Assembly (NCBI GenBank): GCA_964596185.1
Contig: CAZQUE010000008.1
Span: forward strand, 1 to 64,000
Reading direction: 5' to 3'
DNA from: DYKG01 sp964596185
GTDB lineage: Bacteria; Muiribacteriota; Ozemobacteria; Ozemobacterales; Ozemobacteraceae
DNA length: 64,000 bases
The notes beneath the pieces were generated by a model that was not told the DNA's origin, did not search any database, and saw only the letters and a program-made list of their open reading frames with translations. Shown here piece after piece: positions 51,279 to 60,687 of the stretch. A program made the position numbers and the translations under genes. Position 1 is the stretch's first letter. Every line of letters begins with the position of its first letter.

Positions 51279-53357
51279 TTGCTGAGAAGATCCTTTTTCC
51301 CTGGATTGTTTTTGTTGGTTTTATTGCTTTTATTGACCTTCAGCGATTCTCTGATGGCTGAGGACGATAAGTTGCTTTTCGAGAAGTCGCGACTTCTTGC
51401 GCAAAAAGGGCAGAAGGCCGAAGAGCGTGGCGATATCGAAGAAGCGGTTTCCTGCTATGAAGACGCTTATAATGCCTATCCCAAGAATATCTTGCCTATT
51501 CTTTTGTGGGGTAAGGCTCTTTATCGGGTTGGCATGTACAGCCGCGCCGAAGAAGTGCTCGGCAAGATTCCCATAGAAAAATTACCAGACAAGGGTAAAG
51601 CCGAAGTTTTTTTGCTTCAGGGGCGGATAGCCATTGCCAGCAACAAGCTTGAAGATGCTGCTGCTGCTTTCTCTCGGGCGGTTAAAGCTGCTAAAGGCAC
51701 TCACAAGGCGGTGATTCGTCTGGCTATGGTCAATCAGGTACTTGGAATGACCAGTCGTGCCGACGAGTTGCTTAACGAGTATGAAAGTTTCGCTGAATTA
51801 CCGATGAAAGAGCAGGTTATGGCTCTTCTGCTTGATTTGCAGCTAGGCAACCTTGGCCGGGCTTTTTCAACCTGTGGAGAATTGCCGCGCTTCATGAAAG
51901 ATGCCAATTATCCTGAAGAACGGGCTCCATCGATGATCGGCCTATGGAAGGTTCAACCCTTATGTTTCATCGGTATCATGCCGGTTGCTTTGGGCGTTTT
52001 TTTCTCAGCCGTATATTTTGTTTTATTGTTTTCGGCACTCATGTTTCTTGCCAGTCGGTTATCACCGGCAACAGCTTTTTGGCACGACCTCGCCTTTGTT
52101 CTTCTAGGGTCAGGACTGATGCTTGCCACCCAGAATTTTGGCCTGAAAGGTCTGTTGCAGGCAGCGATGCTTGACCAGTTTTCAGCCTACGATTCCGTCT
52201 GGATTGTGCCAAGATTAGCCATTTCAGGGCATTTTGTCGCTCTTGGCCTTTTTCTGATTTTTCCGGCATTTCACTTTTTGCCGCCTGAGCAGCGGCCGCG
52301 GCGCTTTGAATATTACGGCATCTGGTTTTTTTGCTGGTTTTTCATGATTTTTGTATTGGCTTTTCAAAGCCGCATGGAGAGTTTTGGCCTGCGCGTAGGT
52401 CTCATGGCCGGCGGGCTTATTCTGGCTTTTATTACCAGCTTCTTCATGCCCCTGGGACGTTTCATTCTTTATAAACTTACCAGTATTCTTGGTATTAGTG
52501 GTTTTGCAGAAGTTGACCGCAAGGATCTAAAATCTGGCTCGGGAGTTAGTTTTACCGATGCCAAGATACTTGAGGCAAAAGTAAGCAAGCTAATGGCTGA
52601 AGGTGATTTCGATGAAGTGATCATGACAGCGCGAAAGGTTTTGAATTCGCATGATAAGAAGACTTTTCCCCAGTTATGGAAAACGATGATCCTGGCCTTT
52701 ATTATCAGAGAAGACTTTATTGAGGCTCAGAAAGCGATTGCCGAGTTTAACGAGGTTATGCTTAACACTGGCTTAAAAGAGTCAGGGCAATTGCTGGAGG
52801 CTTATCTGCGGTGTTGCCGGGGTGATTATGCCGGTGCATTGAAGATCATTCGAAGTTTTCCCGATGATCGGGTCAAATCCTTTGCCCCTGACGAAGATGC
52901 TCTGTCACTTTTGATTCTTGGCCGCTGCGGGATATTTTACAAAGAAAATGTTCAGGCACACATCGATCTGAACAAGTCATTCAGCTGTGCCCGACTTCCG
53001 ATAATCAAGGCAGAGAGCCTGGTCGAGCTTATAGAGCTTGATTTTAACATGCGCTCCAAAGATGCCATTGCCAAATGGGTTCAGCGTGCAGACGAATTTA
53101 AAGGCGGAAAAAAGTCGCAGGCCCTTAAAACGACCGTTCGATCAATTGCGGCAATGGCACAGGGGGACAGCGAGTCTGCTTTGAGCCTGGCTCAGGAAGC
53201 CTGTAAGCTTTTTCCCAGGAATGGTAGAGCCTTTGCCTGGTATGGACACCTGTTGTGCATGTCGGGCAAACACAGTGAGGCTGAAGAACTGCTTACGAGA
53301 ATGACCCCCGACAGCGTTGATGCCAACCGACTTATGACCGAAGTCACCGGCTCTTGA
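51279..53357 (+). CDS. Membrane TPR protein
   Basis: A 692-residue protein with TTG start, AAGGAG 7 bp upstream. A signal peptide/anchor (LFLLVLLLLLTFSDSLMA) leads to TPRs at about 30-200 (ARLLAQKGQKAEERGDIEEA-like), then five to six membrane helices (about 230-400: FIGIMPVALGVFFSAVYFVL and others) and a second set of TPRs (about 440-690: ALSLAQEACKLFPRNGRAFA). The membrane segment in the middle of two TPR sets is unusual. It may act as a scaffold across the membrane. Function not recognised. It precedes the adenylate cyclase gene by 57 bp. Confidence 0.82.
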   Translation: MLRRSFFPGLFLLVLLLLLTFSDSLMAEDDKLLFEKSRLLAQKGQKAEERGDIEEAVSCYEDAYNAYPKNILPILLWGKALYRVGMYSRAEEVLGKIPIEKLPDKGKAEVFLLQGRIAIASNKLEDAAAAFSRAVKAAKGTHKAVIRLAMVNQVLGMTSRADELLNEYESFAELPMKEQVMALLLDLQLGNLGRAFSTCGELPRFMKDANYPEERAPSMIGLWKVQPLCFIGIMPVALGVFFSAVYFVLLFSALMFLASRLSPATAFWHDLAFVLLGSGLMLATQNFGLKGLLQAAMLDQFSAYDSVWIVPRLAISGHFVALGLFLIFPAFHFLPPEQRPRRFEYYGIWFFCWFFMIFVLAFQSRMESFGLRVGLMAGGLILAFITSFFMPLGRFILYKLTSILGISGFAEVDRKDLKSGSGVSFTDAKILEAKVSKLMAEGDFDEVIMTARKVLNSHDKKTFPQLWKTMILAFIIREDFIEAQKAIAEFNEVMLNTGLKESGQLLEAYLRCCRGDYAGALKIIRSFPDDRVKSFAPDEDALSLLILGRCGIFYKENVQAHIDLNKSFSCARLPIIKAESLVELIELDFNMRSKDAIAKWVQRADEFKGGKKSQALKTTVRSIAAMAQGDSESALSLAQEACKLFPRNGRAFAWYGHLLCMSGKHSEAEELLTRMTPDSVDANRLMTEVTGS

Positions 53358-53414
53358 AATCTGCCGGCTTTTCTGACAAACTGTATTTGAAGTTTTTGCA
53401 ATAGCGGGATTAGC

Positions 53415-55583
53415 ATGGCAGAAGATGTCGAAGAAAAGAAAACCATGAAAGAACGGCTTCCCGACCTTCTCGGTCTAATGGGAAGCATTATCGTTCTGCT
53501 GGTTGCTTTTCTGGTCTACTCCAATAAATTACCCAAAAACATCTGGTCATATTTCTCATATTTTTACGTTGTCGCGGCAATAGGTCTCTGCGGCATTCTT
53601 GGCGAAAAAATTGCTACCAGCTTATTGCTTTTTGTGCTGCCAATTCTTCTGGGTGCTGCAACCATAGCTTTCAAGATTAAACCTGACAAATATCCACTTG
53701 AAGAATGGTGGGAAATTTATTCCGTCGTCGTTTTATTTTCATCAGGCTTTCTTCTTTATATGTTCTTTCGTTTTGAACAACTCAAGGCTGCCGGTGGTAA
53801 CGCAGAGGGGATAAGCGCAACCGGCGAGGATGGCAATCTTAAGGCCAGGGTTGATCCCAAGTTGGCGGCCAAATATCGGGAAGAGGCCAAGAAAAAGCAG
53901 AAGGGCAAGGAGGGCGCACTCGATTCGGCGCTCAAAGGTGACGGCGCTTCAGAAGAAGGCGCAATTGAAGGCTCCGGTACTGCAGATGGCGGAGAGGGCG
54001 CTGAGGGAGAGGCCGGCGGTGATGCCGAGAACAAAGAACCGGAAGTGGTTGAAACCGCTGAAGAACGTATGGAACGCGAAGTGCGTGAGATTCGCGAGGA
54101 ATTCAGCAAAAGATCGATGCGCCTAACCACAACTTTGATGCGCATCAAGAACCTCGCCAAAAGTCTCGACCGTGACCAGATTTTTTCCAATATCGTTGAA
54201 ATTATCTCCAAGGGAATGGATGCCGACAAAGTTCAGCTTTTGCTTAACGACGAAAAAGAGGGTAAATTCCGCATCGTTAAGGCCGCGGGGATGAAACCCA
54301 AAGAATATAAAGATATCGAGATAAATCACGAAGAAAACAGTATGATTACCTTTCTCCTGCGCCAGAAGATGAACGAGGTAACCGGTGGGGTAGGGGCTCT
54401 GGGGATAAAAGAATGCGAAATGGATCCCAAGACCAAAGGTTTAATCGGTCAGGGTGTGTTGAAGTCGGTTATCTGCGCTCCTATCTACGCAGAAGGAAAG
54501 CTCTTCGCGATCATTAACGTTGAAGGCATGCGTAACCCCGATTATACACGTGATGATCAGAACCTGCTGGCTACTTGTGCCGATATTGCCGGACTGGTTA
54601 TGAAGAACGCCAAACTTTATTCGGCCACGATGGATGACCTGGTTTCGGCTCAGAAACTCAGCGAAGATCAGCTGAAGAAAAATGAAGAACTCAAGGGCAG
54701 CCTGTCGCGCATCGTTTCGCCGAGCGTTGCTGAAATGATTATGTCCGATCCATCAGGTCTCAAGCTTGGGGGAAGCAAGTGCAACGTCACCATGTTCTTT
54801 TCCGATATCCGTGGTTTTACCAAGATGTCCGAGAACATGGATCCGACTGATATCGTTGAACAATTAAACGTTTATTTTACCCGAATGACCGATATTCTCA
54901 TGGAACTGGACGGAACCCTTGATAAATACGTCGGAGACGAGCTTATGGCTTTGTTTGGAGCTCCGGTTGCCCGTGACGACGATGCGATTCGCGCGGTTTT
55001 ATGCGGTGTACGCATGCTCGACGCCCTCAGAGAACTGCAGGAAATGTGGAAAAAAGAAGGAAAGCCGGTAATTCAGATCGGTGTCGGCATCAATACCGGC
55101 GAAGTTACTGCGGGCTACATGGGCTCGGAGAAACAGCTTTCCTATACGGTAATCGGCGATAATGTCAACCTGGCGGCCCGTGTAATGTCAGTTGCCAAGG
55201 GCATGCAGCTTTTCATAACCAGATCCACCTATGAGCTTGTCAAAGATTTTTTCCTGATCGAACAGCGTGAATCAATAATGGTCAAGGGCAAATCGATGCC
55301 GATCGAAATTTTCGAGGTAATGGGAGTTAATCCGGAAGCTGATATGAGCGAATTCCTCAAACATGGTTCGGGTCATCTGGCAGGTGGTGGAAGTTCTGCT
55401 GGAGGAACGAAGTCTGCTTCCGCCGTCGCCCCGGTTCGCCCAAGCGCACCCCAGGATGAAAACGCCATGAAACAGAATATCAAGATCGATGACAAACCCA
55501 AGGTTATCGAATGCCAGAACTGCGGCACGGAAAATGATATGCAGGAAAAATTCTGCACCAAGTGTGGAATGCCTATTTTTTAA
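53415..55583 (+). CDS. Membrane-anchored GAF/class III adenylate cyclase with zinc ribbon
   Basis: A 722-residue cyclase, ATP to cAMP. Four membrane helices (about 17-125) are followed by an acidic Ala/Gly/Glu linker, a GAF domain (about 240-400) and a class III catalytic domain (about 445-630). Metal aspartates are in FFSDIRGFT and YVGDELMALFG; the substrate lysine in LDKYVGDE is the ATP-specific one; the transition-state Asn and Arg are in IGDNVNLAARV, all intact. The C-terminus is a zinc ribbon (CQNCGTE...CTKCGMP). GAF domains often bind small ligands, so the enzyme is probably regulated. Guanylate cyclase activity is less likely. The cNMP-binding channel at 9044 is a plausible target. Confidence 0.93.
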   Translation: MAEDVEEKKTMKERLPDLLGLMGSIIVLLVAFLVYSNKLPKNIWSYFSYFYVVAAIGLCGILGEKIATSLLLFVLPILLGAATIAFKIKPDKYPLEEWWEIYSVVVLFSSGFLLYMFFRFEQLKAAGGNAEGISATGEDGNLKARVDPKLAAKYREEAKKKQKGKEGALDSALKGDGASEEGAIEGSGTADGGEGAEGEAGGDAENKEPEVVETAEERMEREVREIREEFSKRSMRLTTTLMRIKNLAKSLDRDQIFSNIVEIISKGMDADKVQLLLNDEKEGKFRIVKAAGMKPKEYKDIEINHEENSMITFLLRQKMNEVTGGVGALGIKECEMDPKTKGLIGQGVLKSVICAPIYAEGKLFAIINVEGMRNPDYTRDDQNLLATCADIAGLVMKNAKLYSATMDDLVSAQKLSEDQLKKNEELKGSLSRIVSPSVAEMIMSDPSGLKLGGSKCNVTMFFSDIRGFTKMSENMDPTDIVEQLNVYFTRMTDILMELDGTLDKYVGDELMALFGAPVARDDDAIRAVLCGVRMLDALRELQEMWKKEGKPVIQIGVGINTGEVTAGYMGSEKQLSYTVIGDNVNLAARVMSVAKGMQLFITRSTYELVKDFFLIEQRESIMVKGKSMPIEIFEVMGVNPEADMSEFLKHGSGHLAGGGSSAGGTKSASAVAPVRPSAPQDENAMKQNIKIDDKPKVIECQNCGTENDMQEKFCTKCGMPIF

Positions 55584-55600
55584 AATTCTATTTTACCTCT

Positions 55601-55629
55601 TTGCAAAAGTGGAAAAAATTTAGTAATAT
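55601..55629 (+). promoter_or_regulatory. Promoter for the 55660 gene
   Basis: TTGCAA (55601-55606), 17 bp, TAATAT (55624-55629), 30 bp before the GTG start. Confidence 0.55.
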
Positions 55630-55659
55630 TTGTTATAGACGATCGATTGAGGAAATAGC

Positions 55660-56439
55660 GTGAATAAAATTTTTCAATTATTGTTGTTAACCATAGTGTT
55701 GTTACAGCCCGTTTCGCTCTCTGCGGCTCTTTCTCTTGAAGCATTGGAAATGGTTGAACAATTGCGGCGAAATCTTAATGGGCAAAATACACAAACCGTC
55801 GCTGATGCAGACATTGTTGAAAAAATCTCACCCAAGTCCTCAGAGCCAGAACAATATGTTGTTGGTATGGAGCTAAGAAATGCTCTGAAGCGGTTGCGCC
55901 GCGCAGTCTACGGCAGTGAAACCCCCGAAAGAAAAATACCGGCCCTGTCACAAGCAGTTGAAGATCGGGCTGAAATTATTTCGCATAGCGTTGAAGAAGA
56001 AGAAGTCCCTGAATTATATGTCGCCGGAGTCGAATTGAAAGACGCAATAGCCCGCATTCGCGCCACTCGCGACCCCTCAGAAATTTGTAACGACGTAGAC
56101 AAAAGAGCTGCTGATCTGGCAGTGTCTGCTGATCTGGTTGTTGAACCCGATGAAGAAAGAGTTGAATCAGTTGTCGATTCTGTAGACAGACTCGAAGACG
56201 AAGTTGTAGCGCCTGTGACCGCAGCTGTTGCTGAAACAAAATCCTATGAAAATGACGACGAATCAGATGCGCTTAAACTTAAGTTCAAGAAACTGGTTTC
56301 TGCGCAAAAAGCTGCTCCGGTAGAAGAAAAAGCTGATTCATCCAAAGATCTGGATAAGCTTCACGATAAAGTCATCAACCGGGAAATCAAGAAGCATGAA
56401 TTTAAGATGCCTGAAAATTACCGGATCATTGTGCGATAG
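55660..56439 (+). CDS. Secreted protein with duplicated motif, unknown function
   Basis: A 259-residue protein with GTG start, GAGG 8 bp upstream. A signal peptide (IFQLLLLTIVLLQPVSLSA) is followed by two copies of a motif: YVVGMELRNALKRLRRAVY (about 66-84) and YVAGVELKDAIARIRATRD (about 123-141), each followed by an acidic segment. The C-terminal half is charged, helical and probably partly disordered. No catalytic motif. It may be a periplasmic scaffold; it precedes the TAXI/pseudopilin genes. Confidence 0.72.
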   Translation: MNKIFQLLLLTIVLLQPVSLSAALSLEALEMVEQLRRNLNGQNTQTVADADIVEKISPKSSEPEQYVVGMELRNALKRLRRAVYGSETPERKIPALSQAVEDRAEIISHSVEEEEVPELYVAGVELKDAIARIRATRDPSEICNDVDKRAADLAVSADLVVEPDEERVESVVDSVDRLEDEVVAPVTAAVAETKSYENDDESDALKLKFKKLVSAQKAAPVEEKADSSKDLDKLHDKVINREIKKHEFKMPENYRIIVR

Positions 56440-56490
56440 CTACGAATAAGCAGCTTGCCTTTCAGACGTTTTTCGGATTAAACTGAAGGC

Positions 56491-57519
56491 ATGAAAGCTA
56501 ATTCCGGTGCCGTTCCAACTTTTGCCTGGCCGCTTTTCATTCTTATTGCTGCGGCAGCAATTCTTATGCTTAGCGTTGGCCAACCGCCCGTTCAGGTCGA
56601 TACCCCTCTGCCGCCCCAGCTTTATTCGTCGAGTTCACAATTGTTGGCGACTGGTAATCGCCTCGGCACTTATTACCCCGCCGGACATATCCTTGCCGAC
56701 TGGCTGAACAGCAATCTTGCCGAAGGTGAAGAAGTTTTTCGAGCGATTGAAACCAATGGTTCAATTGATAACGTACGATTATTGCATGAAGAAAAGATTG
56801 CTTTGGCAATGGCAGAAAGTCGCATTGTTAAAGAGTTTTTCGCCGCCCAGCCGCAGGCTGGATTGCGACTGGTCTGGCCGCTCTGGCCAGATGTCGTTCA
56901 ATTGATCAGGGCTCCGGGGCTTGAAAAATCGCCGTTGGAAGATTTGAGTCCTGGTTTCTACGGTCAGCAGAACTCATCAACCTTCAGAACCTCAAATGAA
57001 ATTTTCACTGCCTTAGGCCAGACCCCGGCAAAGCAAACGATCAACCCTGAACAGGTTCTTGTTGCCCTTACATCTGGACGGATAAAGTTTGCGATGATTC
57101 AGGCCGGGATTCCAAATCGAACCGTTTCTGATGCGGTTATTTTTCACGATTGCTCATTGGTCGATTTTTCAGACGAGCAGCGGCAGATGTTGCTCGAGCA
57201 AATTTCCACTGCCTGGCCGGTAAAAATTCCGGCAGGATATTATGGTGAAAAGCAGCCTGATATAAGAACTTTCGGTATACCTAACGTTTTAATTGCTCAC
57301 GAGAAAACATCTTCAGCGACGATTAAGCTTGTCTGCGACCTCTTGAGTCGCTCATCGATGGCTTTGAAAATCCGCCACCAGGCTTTTGCCGATGTGCCTG
57401 CCGACGCTGCCGGGGCGCGAAAAATTCTTGAAGAAATTGGTGTGCCATTGCATCAGGGCACTTTAGACTGGTTTGAGGCCCACGAGGTTGCCATTGCCTC
57501 GGACGTTACGGAGCCATAG
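56491..57519 (+). CDS. TAXI-type TRAP transporter substrate-binding protein
   Basis: A 342-residue protein. One N-terminal hydrophobic anchor (FAWPLFILIAAAAILML) precedes the family motif LLATGNRLGTYYPAGHILADWLN, like the GGTGGVYYPLG segment of TAXI proteins. Further family features are the SIDNVRLLHEEKIALAMAES segment and the later AHEKTSSATIKLVCDLL. These proteins bind small organic acids for TRAP transporters, but no DctM/DctQ genes are present. The next gene starts 1 bp after its stop, which ties it to the pseudopilin genes. Confidence 0.85.
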   Translation: MKANSGAVPTFAWPLFILIAAAAILMLSVGQPPVQVDTPLPPQLYSSSSQLLATGNRLGTYYPAGHILADWLNSNLAEGEEVFRAIETNGSIDNVRLLHEEKIALAMAESRIVKEFFAAQPQAGLRLVWPLWPDVVQLIRAPGLEKSPLEDLSPGFYGQQNSSTFRTSNEIFTALGQTPAKQTINPEQVLVALTSGRIKFAMIQAGIPNRTVSDAVIFHDCSLVDFSDEQRQMLLEQISTAWPVKIPAGYYGEKQPDIRTFGIPNVLIAHEKTSSATIKLVCDLLSRSSMALKIRHQAFADVPADAAGARKILEEIGVPLHQGTLDWFEAHEVAIASDVTEP

Positions 57520-57520
57520 A

Positions 57521-59707
57521 ATGAAGCGGCGTGGTGTAATAATTTTCGTTGTTCTTGGTGGAATTTTCGTCTTGACGATTCTCATTCTCTCATACAATCA
57601 CCTGGTCCAGGGAAAATTCAATGAAAATCGCGAAATTCTCAGTCATGTTCGCGCCATGAAGGCGGCTCAATCTATTTCGCGGTTCATTGTTGAAAAATTA
57701 AAAAATGATTTGAAAGATGTCAGTTCGATTGAAAAAGATTCACCGGGCAATATTTTAAGAAGTGCGGTATTTGTCGAAAATGATCCCGTTAAACTTTCAG
57801 AGAAAATCAGCAATCTCTGGCTTGAAAAGATCAATTTTACCCAGTTGACGCAAAAGCTTTTCAAAAGGGCGTCGCAAGGTGGGGGTGATTCTTCAGCAGT
57901 TAAACTGAGCGATGTTTCTGTTTCTTCTGAAATTACCTTCAGTGACTTTGTTTTTCTTAAAGATCTGAAAAAAGGCAACGAATTGTTTCTCGATTTTGAA
58001 AAAGCCGGCAAGATGAAGGTTACCGTCGAAGTTAACATCGGTAGAACCCGAGAAGAATGGAGTGAAGAACGTCCTTTCAGGGTAGTAGTGCCTTACCCAC
58101 TGCCTCTAACCAAGTTTTCTCTTTATTTGCGTCGGGCAACCGATGATCTCGACCCGGTCAAATTCAATACCGTGACCATTGATTCGGCGACGAGCGGCAA
58201 TGTCGCTCCCGGCTCGAATCAGCCTTTGATTATCGATAATGGCCTGGTCGGACCCAATTATAATCGTGAAGAAGATATCTGGAAAAAACGGGGATGGATT
58301 CACCTTGGCGGTGGCACTTTGCTGCTGAACCGCGCTGCCGGCAATCGCAATTACGGGCAACGCTATCATTCTTACTATGATGCCAATATGCCAATCGCTC
58401 TTATATTGCAATTTGCCAATTTCTCTTCTGTTTCAGTAGGCGGCAAAAACCTCGGTTTTCGTATGGCGCGTTGGGGGTTTTCAAACTCTCTTTTGAATGG
58501 TCCATCATCCAGTATGTGGAAAGAGATTCTTAATTGGCAGATGAAAGAAAGACCACCAAACAAAGAAAAAAAATGGTGGCATAGCACCTGTTTACATTTG
58601 TTCGGAGAGGTTGGAAAAACTGCTGCCGAAAGAAATCTCAGTATTACCAGGATCAGCGGCAAGGTTTACGATCGTTTTATCGAAATCGGTTACCTGATCC
58701 CTACTGCAGACGGAGAAGCGCCAATCGGTGCGGTAATCGGTCACAACAAGAACAATTTCGATATGATTTCCGGCAAAAAGAAAAAAACTTTGAAAAAAGT
58801 AATTCAGGATATTCCTGATTCAATTACTGCCGACACCTGGGTTGATACGCAGATTATTAGTTGCCCGGTGCCGGTTGCCGATAGGCTTGGAGTAGATGAT
58901 CTGCGCGAAATGGAAGACTTTTTTGAAACGCTACCCTATAGTCTGGTCGGAGGCGGCATAAGTTACGACAAGATCATGAGTCGGGCTGATTTTTGCAGCT
59001 ATGATGAATCTTACAAAATGATCGCACAATATTCAAAAAACAGTCAGAACATCAACATTCCGCCCCAGGCCAACGTTCCTGGGGTGGAGGAATATGATTT
59101 CAAGCTTTCGGTGATGGGCGTCGACACCTCGGCTCTCGAGATTCCGAAAATTGCTCCGGAAAATGATTCGCTTCTTGGCATGGATAAACGTGTTTGCTAC
59201 GAAATCGAAGCCGGCGAATCGGCAATTTCTCTTTTGAAGAAAAATTTCTGCAACCCCGACAACCGTGATTTTCAGCTAGGAAACGCGGTTTTGCGGATCG
59301 TTGGCGGCAGTTCCGGATTGCAGCTGATGGATGATCTTGGCGCTGAAACCGGGGGAATGATTATGGTCGATGGCCCTCTTACCATCGGCACTTTCCGCGG
59401 GGCTGCTTCTGCGGAAAACGCGCCTCTGGCATTCATGTCCGAGAAAGGTGCAATTACGGTTAAAAACAATGGCTCTCATCCGGTTCTGGCTTATCTGATT
59501 GCCCTGGATAAAAACAACGGTGAAATCAAATGCGCAGATCCAAGCTCTCCTTTGAATCTGATCGGTGGTATTGCTGCCCACAGTCTTGATCCGCAGCAGA
59601 TAAAAGCCGGTGGTCGCTTGTATTACAATCAGGCTCTTGATCCGACGGCGAATTCCTTTTCCCGCTATCTCGGTGTCGTTATCGGCCCGGCCGGAGGTGA
59701 AAGCTGA
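57521..59707 (+). CDS. Large PilX/GspK-like pseudopilin-associated protein
   Basis: A 728-residue protein starting at ATG 57521, right after the previous stop; longer frame upstream lies inside the TAXI gene. Its N-terminus (GVIIFVVLGGIFVLTILILSY, then a helix FNENREILSHVRAMKAAQSIS) is like PilX/GspK minor pilins, which form a single membrane helix with a C-terminal globular part. The remaining 650 residues are beta-rich and unrecognised. It overlaps the next prepilin gene by 1 bp, so the cluster is one operon. No prepilin peptidase, ATPase or secretin genes are in the window. Confidence 0.75.
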   Translation: MKRRGVIIFVVLGGIFVLTILILSYNHLVQGKFNENREILSHVRAMKAAQSISRFIVEKLKNDLKDVSSIEKDSPGNILRSAVFVENDPVKLSEKISNLWLEKINFTQLTQKLFKRASQGGGDSSAVKLSDVSVSSEITFSDFVFLKDLKKGNELFLDFEKAGKMKVTVEVNIGRTREEWSEERPFRVVVPYPLPLTKFSLYLRRATDDLDPVKFNTVTIDSATSGNVAPGSNQPLIIDNGLVGPNYNREEDIWKKRGWIHLGGGTLLLNRAAGNRNYGQRYHSYYDANMPIALILQFANFSSVSVGGKNLGFRMARWGFSNSLLNGPSSSMWKEILNWQMKERPPNKEKKWWHSTCLHLFGEVGKTAAERNLSITRISGKVYDRFIEIGYLIPTADGEAPIGAVIGHNKNNFDMISGKKKKTLKKVIQDIPDSITADTWVDTQIISCPVPVADRLGVDDLREMEDFFETLPYSLVGGGISYDKIMSRADFCSYDESYKMIAQYSKNSQNINIPPQANVPGVEEYDFKLSVMGVDTSALEIPKIAPENDSLLGMDKRVCYEIEAGESAISLLKKNFCNPDNRDFQLGNAVLRIVGGSSGLQLMDDLGAETGGMIMVDGPLTIGTFRGAASAENAPLAFMSEKGAITVKNNGSHPVLAYLIALDKNNGEIKCADPSSPLNLIGGIAAHSLDPQQIKAGGRLYYNQALDPTANSFSRYLGVVIGPAGGES

Positions 59708-60138
59708 TGCGTCGCGGACTTAGCCTGCTCGAAATTCTTATTGCCGCCGGAATCATGGTCGCGGCGATGGTGCCACTCTGGGGTTTGATGGGGTCATCCC
59801 ACAAGCAGGTAACCGTTTCTGCCGATGAAATACGGGCCAGTCAGCTCGCCAATGAAATTCTTGAGCAGATCGAGAACTTTCGCTGGTTTCCCGATCCCGG
59901 AACAATCTCTTTTTCGCTGGTCAAAAACAGCAAGATATCGATTGGCAGCAGCCGGAAAATCGAGGTGCAGGTCGGTGATTATCCGGACTACCTGGCACCA
60001 CAGGGAATGATTGAAGTGGAAGCTTATCCGGCTGGAAACTCAGGCAGGATTGTCAGACTTAGAATTGATTACAAGACCCGCGAAAGGGTGGGTAAAGAAG
60101 TGAAGTCCTACTATATTTCGACTTTTATTGCCAGGTGA
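59707..60138 (+). CDS. Prepilin-like protein (PilV/GspI type)
   Basis: A 143-residue type IV/type II pseudopilin. The N-terminus MRRGLSLLEILIAAGIMVAAM carries a prepilin peptidase site after Gly4 and the conserved Glu at position 5 of the mature chain. The first half is the hydrophobic pilin helix and the rest a small beta domain. Its start overlaps the previous stop by 1 bp. Confidence 0.9.
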   Translation: MRRGLSLLEILIAAGIMVAAMVPLWGLMGSSHKQVTVSADEIRASQLANEILEQIENFRWFPDPGTISFSLVKNSKISIGSSRKIEVQVGDYPDYLAPQGMIEVEAYPAGNSGRIVRLRIDYKTRERVGKEVKSYYISTFIAR

Positions 60139-60141
60139 CTG

Positions 60142-60687
60142 ATGTTGAGCTTTAAACGAAATTCAGGTTTTACCTTGAGCGAATTGCTGATCAGCATCGG
60201 CATTTTTGCCATAATTGCCGGAGGGGTTATAATTGCGATGAGTCGTGGAGCTTCGAATGTCCACCTTGGCAGTTTTAATGCAACGGCATCGAATCAGGCC
60301 GCATGGATAGTAAGTTTGATGCGCCGGGATATTGCCCGGTCACACACCGGTAAAATAGCCTTCGAGGCCGATATGGGGAGCAAATGGACTGGGAGCGGAA
60401 AATTTGTCGTCGAAACCAGTGCCGGGGAAAAAATCAGGTATAGCATTGAAAAACGTGGTGGAGGCAAGGCTTTTTGTCGTGCTGAACCCGGTGGTAAAAG
60501 GACTTTTCTTGCAGCGGAATTTCTTGCCGATTTTTCAGTAGAAAAGATTGACGATTATTTCCAGATTGAAATGCTGTTAAAAGATCCTGGAAAAAAAGCC
60601 AAGGATTTCGTCTGGGCTGCGCGAATTTTTCCGCCTGTTCCTGCGGGACCTGATCAATTCTGGAAGCCATTGGCAAAAATCAAATGA
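60142..60687 (+). CDS. Prepilin-like protein (GspJ type)
   Basis: A 181-residue pseudopilin with cleavage site SGFTLSELLIS, mature Glu5 and the usual hydrophobic helix (IGIFAIIAGGVIIAMSRG). The following part (ASNQAAWIVSLMRRDIARS) resembles the helix before the globular domain of GspJ. It lies 3 bp after the PilV-type gene and overlaps the next start by 4 bp. Confidence 0.88.
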   Translation: MLSFKRNSGFTLSELLISIGIFAIIAGGVIIAMSRGASNVHLGSFNATASNQAAWIVSLMRRDIARSHTGKIAFEADMGSKWTGSGKFVVETSAGEKIRYSIEKRGGGKAFCRAEPGGKRTFLAAEFLADFSVEKIDDYFQIEMLLKDPGKKAKDFVWAARIFPPVPAGPDQFWKPLAKIK

